Below the pieces are notes generated by a model. The model ran no database searches, was not told the DNA's origin, and was given only the letters and a program-made list of their open reading frames with translations. 64,000 bases of DNA from Vibrio fortis (GTDB lineage Bacteria; Pseudomonadota; Gammaproteobacteria; Enterobacterales; Vibrionaceae). This document shows positions 33,467 through 41,801 of the stretch, one piece after another; position 1 is the stretch's first letter; each line of letters begins with the position of its first letter. Made by a program: the position numbers and the translations under genes. The stretch is taken from NCBI RefSeq assembly GCF_024347475.1, contig NZ_AP025487.1:1860001-1924000 (forward strand). The letters run 5' to 3'.

Positions 33467-33516
33467 TAACGATATTGCTGTATTCAACTCTAGGCTTGAT
33501 GTGAGATTACCCTAGA

Positions 33517-35232
33517 CTACTGAGCGAGCGAAGTTACTCCCCACTTTTTCAGCATCTCTTTGAGGTCGTTAGCCGTGTACGGTTTGCTCAGTATGTCGTC
33601 CATCCCACACTTAATGCATCGTTCACGCTCTTCTAGAGTCGTCCCCGCCGTTAGCGCAACAATAGATTTGGTGTAGCCTTTTTCACGCAGCTTTTCAGTC
33701 GTTTCAAAGCCGTCCATGATTGGCATTCGACAATCCATAAAGACCACGTCGTACTCATTGGTACTTGCGAGTTCAAACCCTTCTACTCCATTATTAGCAA
33801 TCGCGGGCTCTATCTCATGCTTTCTCAACATCTGTTGAATGATGATTTGGTTCATCTTGATATCGTCTACCACAAGGACTTTCAACTGTGATAAGCCGGT
33901 ATCAGATACGATGCTCTCTTTTACTTTCTCTTCATAGTGAGAGGTTTCCACCACAATCAAAGGCAAGGCAATAGTAAACGTAGTACCGACACCTTGTTCA
34001 CTCTTCACTGAGATGTGACCATTCATTAGACTGACTAACTTGCGGCATATGGCGAGGCCTAATCCAGTGCCTTCATAGTTTCGCTTACTAGATCGGTCTG
34101 CTTGGGTAAACGGGTCAAACAGAGTATTTAGAGCAGTCTCAGCAATCCCGACACCGGTATCTTCCACTGCAAATACGAACTGGCCATCTTTCCAACTCAC
34201 ATCGACACGAACGTACCCCTCTTCAGTGAACTTAATTGCGTTGCCAATCAAATTCACAAACAGTTGGGTAATACGCTCTAAGTCACCATTGAAATAGGCA
34301 GGAACCTGTTCACCAATCGAGATAGTAAAGTCGAGCTGTTTCTCGGCTGCGCGATTAATAAAAATACTCTCGATGGTATTTTTCAAATCACGCAAGGCAA
34401 ATGTTTTCGGAATCAACTCCAACATACCCGCATTAATCTTACTGTAGTCGAGTAAGTCGTTAATGATGGTTCTTAGAAATTCACCAGATTGGCTCAGGTT
34501 ATTGATGATCTCGCGTTGTGAATCGGTCAATTCTGTATCACTAATCAGCTCCGCACTTCCCAATAATCCATTGAGTGGTGTTCTAAGCTCATGGTTAATC
34601 ATGGCCACGAAATCCCGTGTCGAGCGCTCCGACTCTTCTGCTCGTCGTCTGGATTCGATATTTCGGTTAATCGCGAGTTGGTGGGTAATAGCACTGCAGA
34701 TAAGGTCAGTGACTAACATGAGCTGGCTTTGAATAAAGTCGCCTTCTTGATCACCAAGATTCACAATAACAATTAGTGAACCAATAATGACCTTTTCCAC
34801 TTCTAGCGGAATCATCAAGACATCGCCATCCCACGTGAGCTCTTGAATATCTAAATCGGCACCGCCGAGCGCAGCATCTCCGTAGTCATTGGTTTTTAGC
34901 TCAGGCAGGAGCTTAGGTGGCAACACTAATCGGCTAGCTTTGATCAGATAACTATTGGTGATGTTTGTGGTCAACTCTTGGAGCATGACGTCGTCTAGAT
35001 CGCTACGTAAAAATGCGCGGCCAAAATCAATCAATAAATTATCGATCTGCTCTTGGAATTCAATCCGTCGAATATTAGCGTTAGAACGCTTCTCGAGTTG
35101 GCGCATCGCTAACTCAAGCTTTTGGTTCGCCTCAAACAGCTCTAGGCTTTTCTGCTCTAGTAGCCTTTCAGCTTCTTTTCTCGCTGCAACTTGTCGTTTG
35201 AGCTTTCGCTCAATGGCCGACTCTGAACTCAT
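33517..35232 (-). CDS. hqsK: H-NOX-associated hybrid sensor histidine kinase (HnoK/HqsK type)
   Basis: A 571-residue cytoplasmic kinase without membrane segments. A coiled coil (1-60, KLKRQVAARKEAERLLEQKS) is followed by a GAF-like region (about 60-190), the HisKA motif with His214 (MINHELRTPLNGLL), an ATPase domain (FVNLIGNAIKFTEEGYVRVD, VEDTGVGIAETALNTLFDPF, GTGLGLAICRKLV) and a C-terminal receiver (VLVVDDIKMNQ, phosphoacceptor Asp in VVFMDCRMPIMDG, Lys in ILSKPYT). It starts 4 nt after the H-NOX gene. In Vibrio harveyi the equivalent kinase, HqsK, is inhibited by NO-bound H-NOX and feeds the quorum-sensing phosphorelay; that role is carried over here by context and domain match. Confidence 0.85.
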   Translation of the reverse strand: MSSESAIERKLKRQVAARKEAERLLEQKSLELFEANQKLELAMRQLEKRSNANIRRIEFQEQIDNLLIDFGRAFLRSDLDDVMLQELTTNITNSYLIKASRLVLPPKLLPELKTNDYGDAALGGADLDIQELTWDGDVLMIPLEVEKVIIGSLIVIVNLGDQEGDFIQSQLMLVTDLICSAITHQLAINRNIESRRRAEESERSTRDFVAMINHELRTPLNGLLGSAELISDTELTDSQREIINNLSQSGEFLRTIINDLLDYSKINAGMLELIPKTFALRDLKNTIESIFINRAAEKQLDFTISIGEQVPAYFNGDLERITQLFVNLIGNAIKFTEEGYVRVDVSWKDGQFVFAVEDTGVGIAETALNTLFDPFTQADRSSKRNYEGTGLGLAICRKLVSLMNGHISVKSEQGVGTTFTIALPLIVVETSHYEEKVKESIVSDTGLSQLKVLVVDDIKMNQIIIQQMLRKHEIEPAIANNGVEGFELASTNEYDVVFMDCRMPIMDGFETTEKLREKGYTKSIVALTAGTTLEERERCIKCGMDDILSKPYTANDLKEMLKKWGVTSLAQ

Positions 35233-35236
35233 ATTG

Positions 35237-35776
35237 CTATTCTACTCTCAAGTTGAAACGTACGACGCTTTGGTCTTCATTTTGCGGGATCATCTCTATC
35301 GCGATGGATTCGTTATGATACTCCGCGCAGCCTTCTATCAACCCCAAGCAAACATGAGACATACAACGGGCACTTTTATAGTCAAAGACCAACTGCGCTT
35401 CATCAGTGGTTAAGAAGGTAAATTGAGGCGGTTCAGCGTCTGGGTAGAGCTTTTTCACTTCTACGTGAATATAACGCTCTACGTGCTGGATAAATTGAAA
35501 AGTGGTATTGCTGTGGTTTAGGCTGGCTTTGTCAGGCAGTGAATCGAGCAGATTCTTAAATACAGACTGCCCAAATACACGTTGCAGACTTGCAGCATCG
35601 ATTTCGGTTTTTTTGCTTAGGTTAATAATGAGTTTAACTAAGTCTTTGTGATCATAACTGCCGACAGAGGTATAGATACCTTCGTCATCAGACATTTCAA
35701 GAACCTCTTCAAGAAGCTCAAGCCCAAACTTATCTTCAACAAGCTCTAAGAATTCGGTAAATATGATTCCTTTCAT
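35237..35776 (-). CDS. hnoX: H-NOX haem nitric oxide sensor
   Basis: A 179-residue stand-alone H-NOX protein. It begins with the family signature MKGIIFTEFLELVEDKFG. The haem ligand is His104 in RYIHVEVKKLYPDAEPPQF, and the YxSxR haem-propionate motif is Tyr133-Ser135-Arg137 (DYKSARCMS). Cysteines at the C-terminal side of that motif (RCMSHVCLG, EGCAEYH) correspond to a zinc-binding region seen in Vibrio and Shewanella relatives. It binds NO at picomolar to nanomolar levels in characterised family members and acts on the adjacent hybrid kinase. It is the first gene of the unit; AAGG lies before the ATG. Confidence 0.95.
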   Translation of the reverse strand: MKGIIFTEFLELVEDKFGLELLEEVLEMSDDEGIYTSVGSYDHKDLVKLIINLSKKTEIDAASLQRVFGQSVFKNLLDSLPDKASLNHSNTTFQFIQHVERYIHVEVKKLYPDAEPPQFTFLTTDEAQLVFDYKSARCMSHVCLGLIEGCAEYHNESIAIEMIPQNEDQSVVRFNLRVE

Positions 35777-36116
35777 CGCATACCTTCATTTTTTTAGTTT
35801 TTAGAATTATCCCACACGCCTTGTTTGCTGAGTACTTGGTTTGTTGTGTACGTTGATTCCTGCGTGCTTTGGGTGTTACATGCTTCAATTTCTGAGTGCT
35901 TTAGCCACTAAGTGATTTAACTTCTAATTACTTCACTGTCTAAGTCCTTAGCAGCCCTACGAAAACTTACAATATCGGTGAGGGTTTCTATCAATATAGC
36001 AAATATGCAACACTTCGCACCCCTTCTTCCCTAAAACTGTCGAGTGTTACTGATTGGTGTTGAGCCAGAAGTTGTGCTTATACTTATTAGCATAATAATC
36101 AATACATTGGCTCGAT
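35777..36116. other. Divergent intergenic region with degenerate 16-bp repeats
   Basis: This 340-bp gap between H-NOX and the Nudix gene has no coding potential. Its middle (35862-35958) is built of about six degenerate units of 15-17 bp, each beginning with a variant of GTGCTT. The function is unknown. Confidence 0.5.
35862..35958. repeat. Degenerate tandem repeat, about 16-bp period
   Basis: Successive units start GCGTGCTT, CATGCTT, GAGTGCTT, AGTGATTT, ATTACTT and AGTCCTT, each followed by 8-9 variable bases and often ending in CTA. An earlier weak copy (GAGTACTT) begins near 35830. Confidence 0.45.
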
Positions 36117-36716
36117 ATGAATAAACAGAACTTCTTACAACAATTCCAACTTAACCCGATTGTCGGCTATCACCCAGAATCCATCGAGCGCGTGGCGCAG
36201 ATTCGTGATGAAGATCTACGCCAAGCCGCAGTGGTTGTCGGATTAGTCGAGCGAGATAATGGGCTTAACGTAATTTTTACTAAACGAGCTGCACATCTTA
36301 AACATCACCCCGGCCAAGTGAGCTTCCCCGGTGGAAAATATGAACAAACCGATCCTACATTGCAGCATACCGCCTTGAGAGAGCTGCAAGAAGAGATAGG
36401 AATTGTTAAAGATCAGGTAGAAGTGATAGGGCAACTACCAGCTTTAAGTACTATCAGTAAGTTTTCAGTCACGCCGATCGTGGCACTGATTGATCCTGAC
36501 TACCAACCTGTCATCGACCACAACGAAGTAGACTCTGTTTTCGAAGTGCCAGCTGAATATGTGTTTGACCAAACCAACCTTCACAGTCATTTAGTCAACT
36601 TTAAGCAAGTCAAGCATCGTGTGTTTGCAATGCCGTTCAAAGACCAGTTGATCTGGGGAGTAACTGCACAAATCGTCCAATCAATGCAGCAGCATGTAGT
36701 GAAACAAGTTACATAA
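36117..36716 (+). CDS. nudL: Nudix CoA pyrophosphatase
   Basis: A 199-residue Nudix hydrolase that splits coenzyme A into 4'-phosphopantetheine and 3',5'-ADP in members of this subfamily. The Nudix box is GGKYEQTDPTLQHTALRELQ followed by EEIG. Downstream, the LPALSTISKFSVTPIVALID segment and the NEVDSVFEVPAEYVFD segment are typical of the NudL/YeaB CoA-pyrophosphatase branch. It stands alone upstream of sdaC with no clear shared promoter or strong ribosome site. Confidence 0.9.
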   Translation: MNKQNFLQQFQLNPIVGYHPESIERVAQIRDEDLRQAAVVVGLVERDNGLNVIFTKRAAHLKHHPGQVSFPGGKYEQTDPTLQHTALRELQEEIGIVKDQVEVIGQLPALSTISKFSVTPIVALIDPDYQPVIDHNEVDSVFEVPAEYVFDQTNLHSHLVNFKQVKHRVFAMPFKDQLIWGVTAQIVQSMQQHVVKQVT

Positions 36717-37025
36717 AATAGCCGTTTCAGTTATTTTTTGTTAACAAATGCTCAAATTTCCATGGAACAGATTTATTAATACATTTTTACGCAAACGGTT
36801 ACCTCGTATAAATCTAAATCAGCCCACCCTTCAGATTAGTAAAACTAATATCAGACATGAGCAAAAATCACCTGTAGCACGCCAAAATCGTGATCATAAA
36901 ACCGTTTTTCGCATATCATATAACAAGCCGTTTCATTACATGATTTAGATCTATTTTTTGCCGAAGAAAATTCTGCAAAATTAGCCCCGACTTATTTCCT
37001 GTTCCCAAAAAATGAGTAATTTAAC
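36717..37025. other. Region upstream of sdaC
   Basis: This 309-bp AT-rich gap carries the sdaC promoter. A 66-codon open frame in it (36748-36948) has no convincing ribosome site or family and is not annotated. I see no other structure. Confidence 0.5.
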
Positions 37026-38279
37026 ATGAACACAACAACTTCTTCGGCAAATGCCGTAAAAGACTCGAGCAAGTTTACTTATAAAGATTTTACTTGGTGT
37101 CTTTCTCTGTTCGGTACAGCAGTAGGTGCCGGCGTACTATTCCTTCCAATCAAAGCTGGTGCGGGTGGTTTTTGGCCATTAGTTATCCTAGCTCTAATTG
37201 CAGCACCAATGACTTGGTTTGCACATAAATCTCTAGCACGTTTTGTACTGTCTGCAAAAAATCCTGAAGCAGATATCACTGATACAGTAGAAGAACATTT
37301 TGGTAAGACTGGCGCGAACCTTATTACTTTCGCTTACTTTTTCGCTATTTACCCAATCGTTCTAATTTACGGTGTTGGTATCACAAACACTGTAGATTCA
37401 TTCCTAGTAAACCAAATGGGTATGGAATCTATCCCTCGCCCTCTTCTTTCTGGTGCACTTATCCTAGCTATGACAGCAGGTGTTGTATTCGGTAAAGAGC
37501 TGATGCTTAAAGCAACTTCAGCGATGGTTTACCCTCTAGTATTCATCCTACTAGCGCTATCTTTCTACCTAGTTCCTGACTGGAACACTTCTATGATGGA
37601 CGTAAGCCCAGAATGGTCTGCAATGCCTTCTATCATCTGGCTAGCAATTCCAATCATCGTGTTCTCTTTCAACCACAGCCCAATCATCTCTCAGTTCTCT
37701 AAAGAGCAACGTCGTGTACACGGTGACAACGCAGTTAAGAAAACTGACGCTATCACTGGTGGCGCAGCAATGATGCTGATGGGTTTTGTAATGTTCTTCG
37801 TATTCTCTGTTGTACTTTCTCTATCACCAGAGCAACTAGCAACAGCGCAAGCGCAAAACATCTCTGTACTTTCTTACCTAGCTAACGTTCACGAGTCTCC
37901 ACTTATCTCTTACATGGGTCCTCTAGTAGCGTTCGCAGCAATCACTTCTAGCTACTTCGGTCACTTCCTAGGCGCACACGAAGGTCTAGTAGGTCTAATC
38001 AAATCTCGCTCTAACACTCAAGTAAGCAAGATTGAAAAAATCTCTCTAGCGTTCATCGTTGTAACTACTTGGATTGTTGCGGTAGTTAACCCAAGCATCC
38101 TAGGTATGATTGAAACAATGGGTGCTCCAATGATTGCAGCTATCCTGTTCCTAATGCCTGTATTCGCGATGAACAAAGTACCAGCTATGGCTAAGTACAA
38201 AACTTCAGCACCTGTACAAATCTTTACAGCTTTATGTGGTCTAGCGGCTATTAGTTCTGTAATCTACGGCGCTCTTTAA
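37026..38279 (+). CDS. sdaC: Serine transporter of the HAAAP family
   Basis: A 417-residue inner-membrane amino-acid permease with about 11 transmembrane segments. The first contains the family motif LFGTAVGAGVLFLPIKAGAG, and later segments include IYPIVLIYGVGITNTVDSFL and IVFSFNHSPIISQFSKEQRR, which match SdaC/TdcC proton-serine/threonine symporters. The gene next downstream encodes L-serine deaminase, so the pair imports serine and converts it to pyruvate. Codon choice is strongly biased, suggesting high expression. A terminator-like hairpin separates it from sdaA. Confidence 0.93.
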   Translation: MNTTTSSANAVKDSSKFTYKDFTWCLSLFGTAVGAGVLFLPIKAGAGGFWPLVILALIAAPMTWFAHKSLARFVLSAKNPEADITDTVEEHFGKTGANLITFAYFFAIYPIVLIYGVGITNTVDSFLVNQMGMESIPRPLLSGALILAMTAGVVFGKELMLKATSAMVYPLVFILLALSFYLVPDWNTSMMDVSPEWSAMPSIIWLAIPIIVFSFNHSPIISQFSKEQRRVHGDNAVKKTDAITGGAAMMLMGFVMFFVFSVVLSLSPEQLATAQAQNISVLSYLANVHESPLISYMGPLVAFAAITSSYFGHFLGAHEGLVGLIKSRSNTQVSKIEKISLAFIVVTTWIVAVVNPSILGMIETMGAPMIAAILFLMPVFAMNKVPAMAKYKTSAPVQIFTALCGLAAISSVIYGAL

Positions 38280-38366
38280 TCTCAGCACCATTACACTGAC
38301 GCACATGAGTGAAGTATTACTCATTGAGCAAGCTGAGCATTAAAACCAAATATAATGATAATAAAT

Positions 38367-38400
38367 GAGCCTCCCTACTCCCCTTGGGAGGCTCTCTTTT
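38367..38400 (+). terminator. Terminator or attenuator between sdaC and sdaA
   Basis: GAGCCTCCC and GGGAGGCTC form a 9-bp GC-rich stem, followed by TCTTTT. It ends only a few bases before the sdaA ribosome site (GAGGTAATCACT), so it should lower sdaA relative to sdaC or respond to readthrough control. Confidence 0.75.
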
Positions 38401-38412
38401 GAGGTAATCACT

Positions 38413-39774
38413 ATGATTAGTGTTTTTGATATCTATAAAATCGGTGTTGGTCCATCGAGCTCACATACAGTTGGACCAATGAAAGCGGGTAAAGAGTTTA
38501 TTGATGATCTTCGTTCAATGGGAAAATTGCGCGACATCACTAAAATCACCGTTGACGTATATGGATCACTATCACTGACAGGGAAAGGTCACCACACAGA
38601 TATCGCTATCATCATGGGTCTTGCTGGTAACACCCCTGAGAAAGTAGACATCGATTCTATTCCGGGTTTTATCGCTCGCGTAGAAGAAACTGAGCGCCTT
38701 CCTGTTGGCATGCACTGTCACACAGTATCGTTCCCGAAAGACGGTGGTATGAACTTCCATACTACTAACCTTGAGCTACACGAAAACGGCATGAGCATCC
38801 ACGCTTGGATCGATGACGAAAAAGCGTACTCAAAGACTTATTATTCTATTGGTGGTGGCTTCATCGTTGACGAAGAGAACTTCGGCAAAGAAGAAGAGAA
38901 CCCAATCAAATCGCCTTACGAATTCACAACTGCTGAAGAGTTAGTGAACCAGTGTAAAGAGAGCGGCCTTTCTATCAGCACACTTGTAATGAAGAACCAA
39001 GCTGCCCTTCACTCTGATGAAGAGTCTCGCACTTACTTCGCGAACATCTGGAAAACGATGCGTGAATGTATGGATCGCGGTATGAACACTGAAGGTATTC
39101 TGCCTGGTCCACTGCGTGTGCCTCGTCGTGCTGCAGCGCTTCGCCAACAGCTAATGACTTCAGAGAAGACAACGAACGATCCAATGTCAGTTGTTGACTG
39201 GGTAAACATGTTCGCTTTCGCTGTTAACGAAGAGAACGCAGCAGGTGGTCGCGTAGTTACAGCACCAACTAACGGTGCGTGTGGCATCATCCCTGCAGTT
39301 CTAGCTTACTACGACAAGTTTATCCAAACGGTGACTGAGAAAGACTACATCCGTTACTTTGCGGCTTCTGGTGCTATCGGTGGTCTGTACAAGCGTAACG
39401 CGTCTATCTCTGGTGCAGAGGTTGGCTGTCAGGGTGAAGTTGGCGTAGCATGTTCTATGGCTGCTGCAGGTCTTGCTGAGCTTATGGGTGGTAGCCCAGA
39501 GCAAGTATGTATGGCTGCAGAAATCGCGATGGAGCACAACCTAGGTCTAACGTGTGACCCAGTTGCTGGTCAGGTTCAAGTACCGTGTATCGAACGTAAC
39601 GGTATCGCGGCTGTGAAAGCGATCAACTCGACTCGTATGGCACTTCGTCGTTCTTCTGCTCCTACTGTATCTCTAGATAAAGTTATCGAAACCATGCTAG
39701 AGACTGGTAAAGACATGAACGCAAAATACCGTGAGACTTCTCAAGGTGGTCTAGCAATCAAAGTGGTTTGCTAA
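38413..39774 (+). CDS. sdaA: L-serine ammonia-lyase (iron-sulphur)
   Basis: The ATG at 38413 ([20 protein letters not shown]) has GAGG 8 nt upstream; an earlier in-frame start at 38365 would place the hairpin inside the gene. The 453-residue single-chain enzyme turns L-serine into pyruvate and ammonia. Cysteines likely to hold the [4Fe-4S] cluster lie in [34 protein letters not shown] and [20 protein letters not shown]. Length matches E. coli SdaA (454). It is paired with the serine permease gene upstream and ends at a terminator. Confidence 0.96.
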   Translation: MISVFDIYKIGVGPSSSHTVGPMKAGKEFIDDLRSMGKLRDITKITVDVYGSLSLTGKGHHTDIAIIMGLAGNTPEKVDIDSIPGFIARVEETERLPVGMHCHTVSFPKDGGMNFHTTNLELHENGMSIHAWIDDEKAYSKTYYSIGGGFIVDEENFGKEEENPIKSPYEFTTAEELVNQCKESGLSISTLVMKNQAALHSDEESRTYFANIWKTMRECMDRGMNTEGILPGPLRVPRRAAALRQQLMTSEKTTNDPMSVVDWVNMFAFAVNEENAAGGRVVTAPTNGACGIIPAVLAYYDKFIQTVTEKDYIRYFAASGAIGGLYKRNASISGAEVGCQGEVGVACSMAAAGLAELMGGSPEQVCMAAEIAMEHNLGLTCDPVAGQVQVPCIERNGIAAVKAINSTRMALRRSSAPTVSLDKVIETMLETGKDMNAKYRETSQGGLAIKVVC

Positions 39775-39805
39775 TTAGCACTCGCATTTGATTTGCTTGT
39801 AAAGA

Positions 39806-39834
39806 AAAGGAACGCCGAGGCGTTCCTTTTTTGT
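39806..39834. terminator. Terminator of sdaA
   Basis: AAAGGAACGCC and GGCGTTCCTTT form an almost loopless stem followed by a T-run; the A-run on the other side lets it serve the converging permease gene too. Confidence 0.9.
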
Positions 39835-39861
39835 ATCTACTGTTTACGGGATCGCGTCTAG

Positions 39862-41016
39862 TTATATCACTTGAGAGATAAGCAAGAAGCAACCAAACAG
39901 CAATGAGAACAACATCATCACACTACCGCCTTCCGCTGAGTACCTATCTTCCGCCACTTTCATGAAACGCTGCTTGTGCACCATGATAAGTGGGATAAAC
40001 ACCGCTAAGAACACCAAAATGATACCTGCGTAGTTCAACACCTGTAGGAATTTATCCGCCGCCAGCAGTGAGCCAGCGAGTGGCAGAATAAAGCTAATTA
40101 CATACGTTACCGCAGTATTCTGATTAAACATATCTCGGTTTTGGTTGAACAGTGCCATTGCCACACCAAAGAAAGAGGTCAATAGCGCTAAACCTGTAAA
40201 GGTCGATAGGATATTTCCAATCCACGGCGACTTAGTCTCAAACGCGGCCATTAGGTCTGAAACGTTATGGAAGCTTCTGAACTGCTCTTCACTTAGGTTA
40301 CCCACAACAGCAAACAACCAACACAGGTAACACACTAGTGGTATAAGAGAGCCCACAATCACCATATTGCGTAATTGCTTGTCGGTCGCTTCTTGGTTGT
40401 AAGAAACCAAAGTCGGAATCACCACCATAAAGCCAAAGCTGGTAAACAAGATTGCACTGGTTTTGATAAGCGCGACATGATCATGACTCGTAACTTGCGT
40501 TAGGTTTTCTTGGGTCATGCCCGGAGCAAGGAAGGTCATCGTGATAGCAAGGCTTGCTAGCATCACAAAGAATAGCGCTCGGTTGAGTTTATCAATCACA
40601 CCGGTGCCACACGCAACAACAGCACCCGCAATAAGCGTAAATGCAATTTGTCCTGTGGTCGCATTAATGTTAATGCCAAGGCTCGCGAGCAGTTGGCTTA
40701 ACAGATCGCCAGCACCTAGGATGTAAGCCATCAACAGGCAGATAAGTAAGGCGTAAAGCAGACCATTAGTGATCAGCTGCCCTTGTTTGCCTAGCGTTTT
40801 GCGCGCAATTGAGTTCAAGCCTAGTCCGCCACCAGCCTTGATAGTCGCTTCAAGAAGCAGAAGCGCCGCATAAGTCGTACCGAAGCAAATCAGTACCATT
40901 AAAAGTGAACCGTATAACAATCCAAATTGAGCAAGAACCATTGGAATTGCAAGCATACCAGCACCAAGAGCGGTACCAGCGATAATTAGGGAGCTCCCTA
41001 TCATTTTAATATTCAT
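39862..41016 (-). CDS. Aromatic amino-acid permease (TyrP/Mtr-like, HAAAP family)
   Basis: A 384-residue inner-membrane symporter with about 11 transmembrane segments. The start IGSSLIIAGTALGAGMLAIP is the HAAAP signature in its tyrosine/tryptophan form, and later ILFTSFGFMVVIPTLVSYNQ and VNYAGIILVFLAVFIPLIMV fit TyrP/Mtr. It should import tyrosine or tryptophan with protons. TyrP versus Mtr cannot be decided here, and there is no clear TyrR box in the upstream 100 bp, although TyrR itself is encoded in this window. It converges on sdaA. Confidence 0.85.
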   Translation of the reverse strand: MNIKMIGSSLIIAGTALGAGMLAIPMVLAQFGLLYGSLLMVLICFGTTYAALLLLEATIKAGGGLGLNSIARKTLGKQGQLITNGLLYALLICLLMAYILGAGDLLSQLLASLGININATTGQIAFTLIAGAVVACGTGVIDKLNRALFFVMLASLAITMTFLAPGMTQENLTQVTSHDHVALIKTSAILFTSFGFMVVIPTLVSYNQEATDKQLRNMVIVGSLIPLVCYLCWLFAVVGNLSEEQFRSFHNVSDLMAAFETKSPWIGNILSTFTGLALLTSFFGVAMALFNQNRDMFNQNTAVTYVISFILPLAGSLLAADKFLQVLNYAGIILVFLAVFIPLIMVHKQRFMKVAEDRYSAEGGSVMMLFSLLFGCFLLISQVI

Positions 41017-41801
41017 TGTCTTTAACTTATTTATTTAGTTTTTAATAGGTGTACTTCTCTGTCATCAATCAAGATGCAAAGAAAATTCGAAAGAAGTTAA
41101 GCTTTAAAACGAATATCGATAGGAGCGATAAGCGGAGTTAAATCGCGAAAAGGCAGTAGAAAACGAGCTGTGATAAAAGCGAGATTGTAGAGAAAGAGAG
41201 GCAAATGAAGAAATCTGCTCTTGGTGTGGTGAACCTTCTGTCGGTTCGATGATTGGTGATGTGATTTTGAATTTCATCTATGTGTCCAAATTAATCACAT
41301 TCCGTGTTATTGCAAGCAGCGATCCTTTACTGCCCTCCTCAAGTATTGAGGTAAATTCATCTTAACGAAAGACAACTGAAAAACAACGGGGCAGCCTTAT
41401 TTTCTGCTATTTTTTGTTCGTTTGTCTGTAATTCAAACAATCAGAACTAAAAAGCATCACATATATTCTAAATTGCTCGCTCAAATGATCCTATTAGCCA
41501 CATTTATCGCAAAATATTAACCGATATTTACATGTTATTTTCATTCCTTCTCCCACACCTGTCGCTAAAAATAGATATATCAATTAAAAGCCCAATTAGT
41601 TGAAAGAAGATCAAAATATGACGCTAAGTGCGCTATTTTTATGACGTTTTCACGCCAATATTCCATCACAAAGCTGCTACATCACATAAACATAACCACA
41701 ATCGGAGTATGGTCACACAATTACCCCTTTATGGTAGGTACCGCATATTTTTGCCGCTACAGTATGCTCGTCATTATAACTAATAAAAATATGTGTTCGG
41801 T
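41017..41801. other. Long non-coding gap upstream of the chemoreceptor
   Basis: This 785-bp AT-rich stretch between two divergent genes has no open frame with a good ribosome site and no known RNA that I recognise. A short hairpin followed by TATTTTTTG (about 41395-41415, GCAG/CTGC) is too weak to call a terminator. A small RNA or long leader is possible. Confidence 0.4.

Noticed and set aside
36748..36948. 66-codon open frame upstream of sdaC on the plus strand
   Set aside because: No good ribosome site, unusual composition for a protein and no recognised family; the region is better explained as the sdaC promoter.
39862..41100. TyrR box before the TyrP-like gene
   Set aside because: TGTAC-type bases near 41050 do not keep the G-N14-C spacing or the TTTACA half-site.
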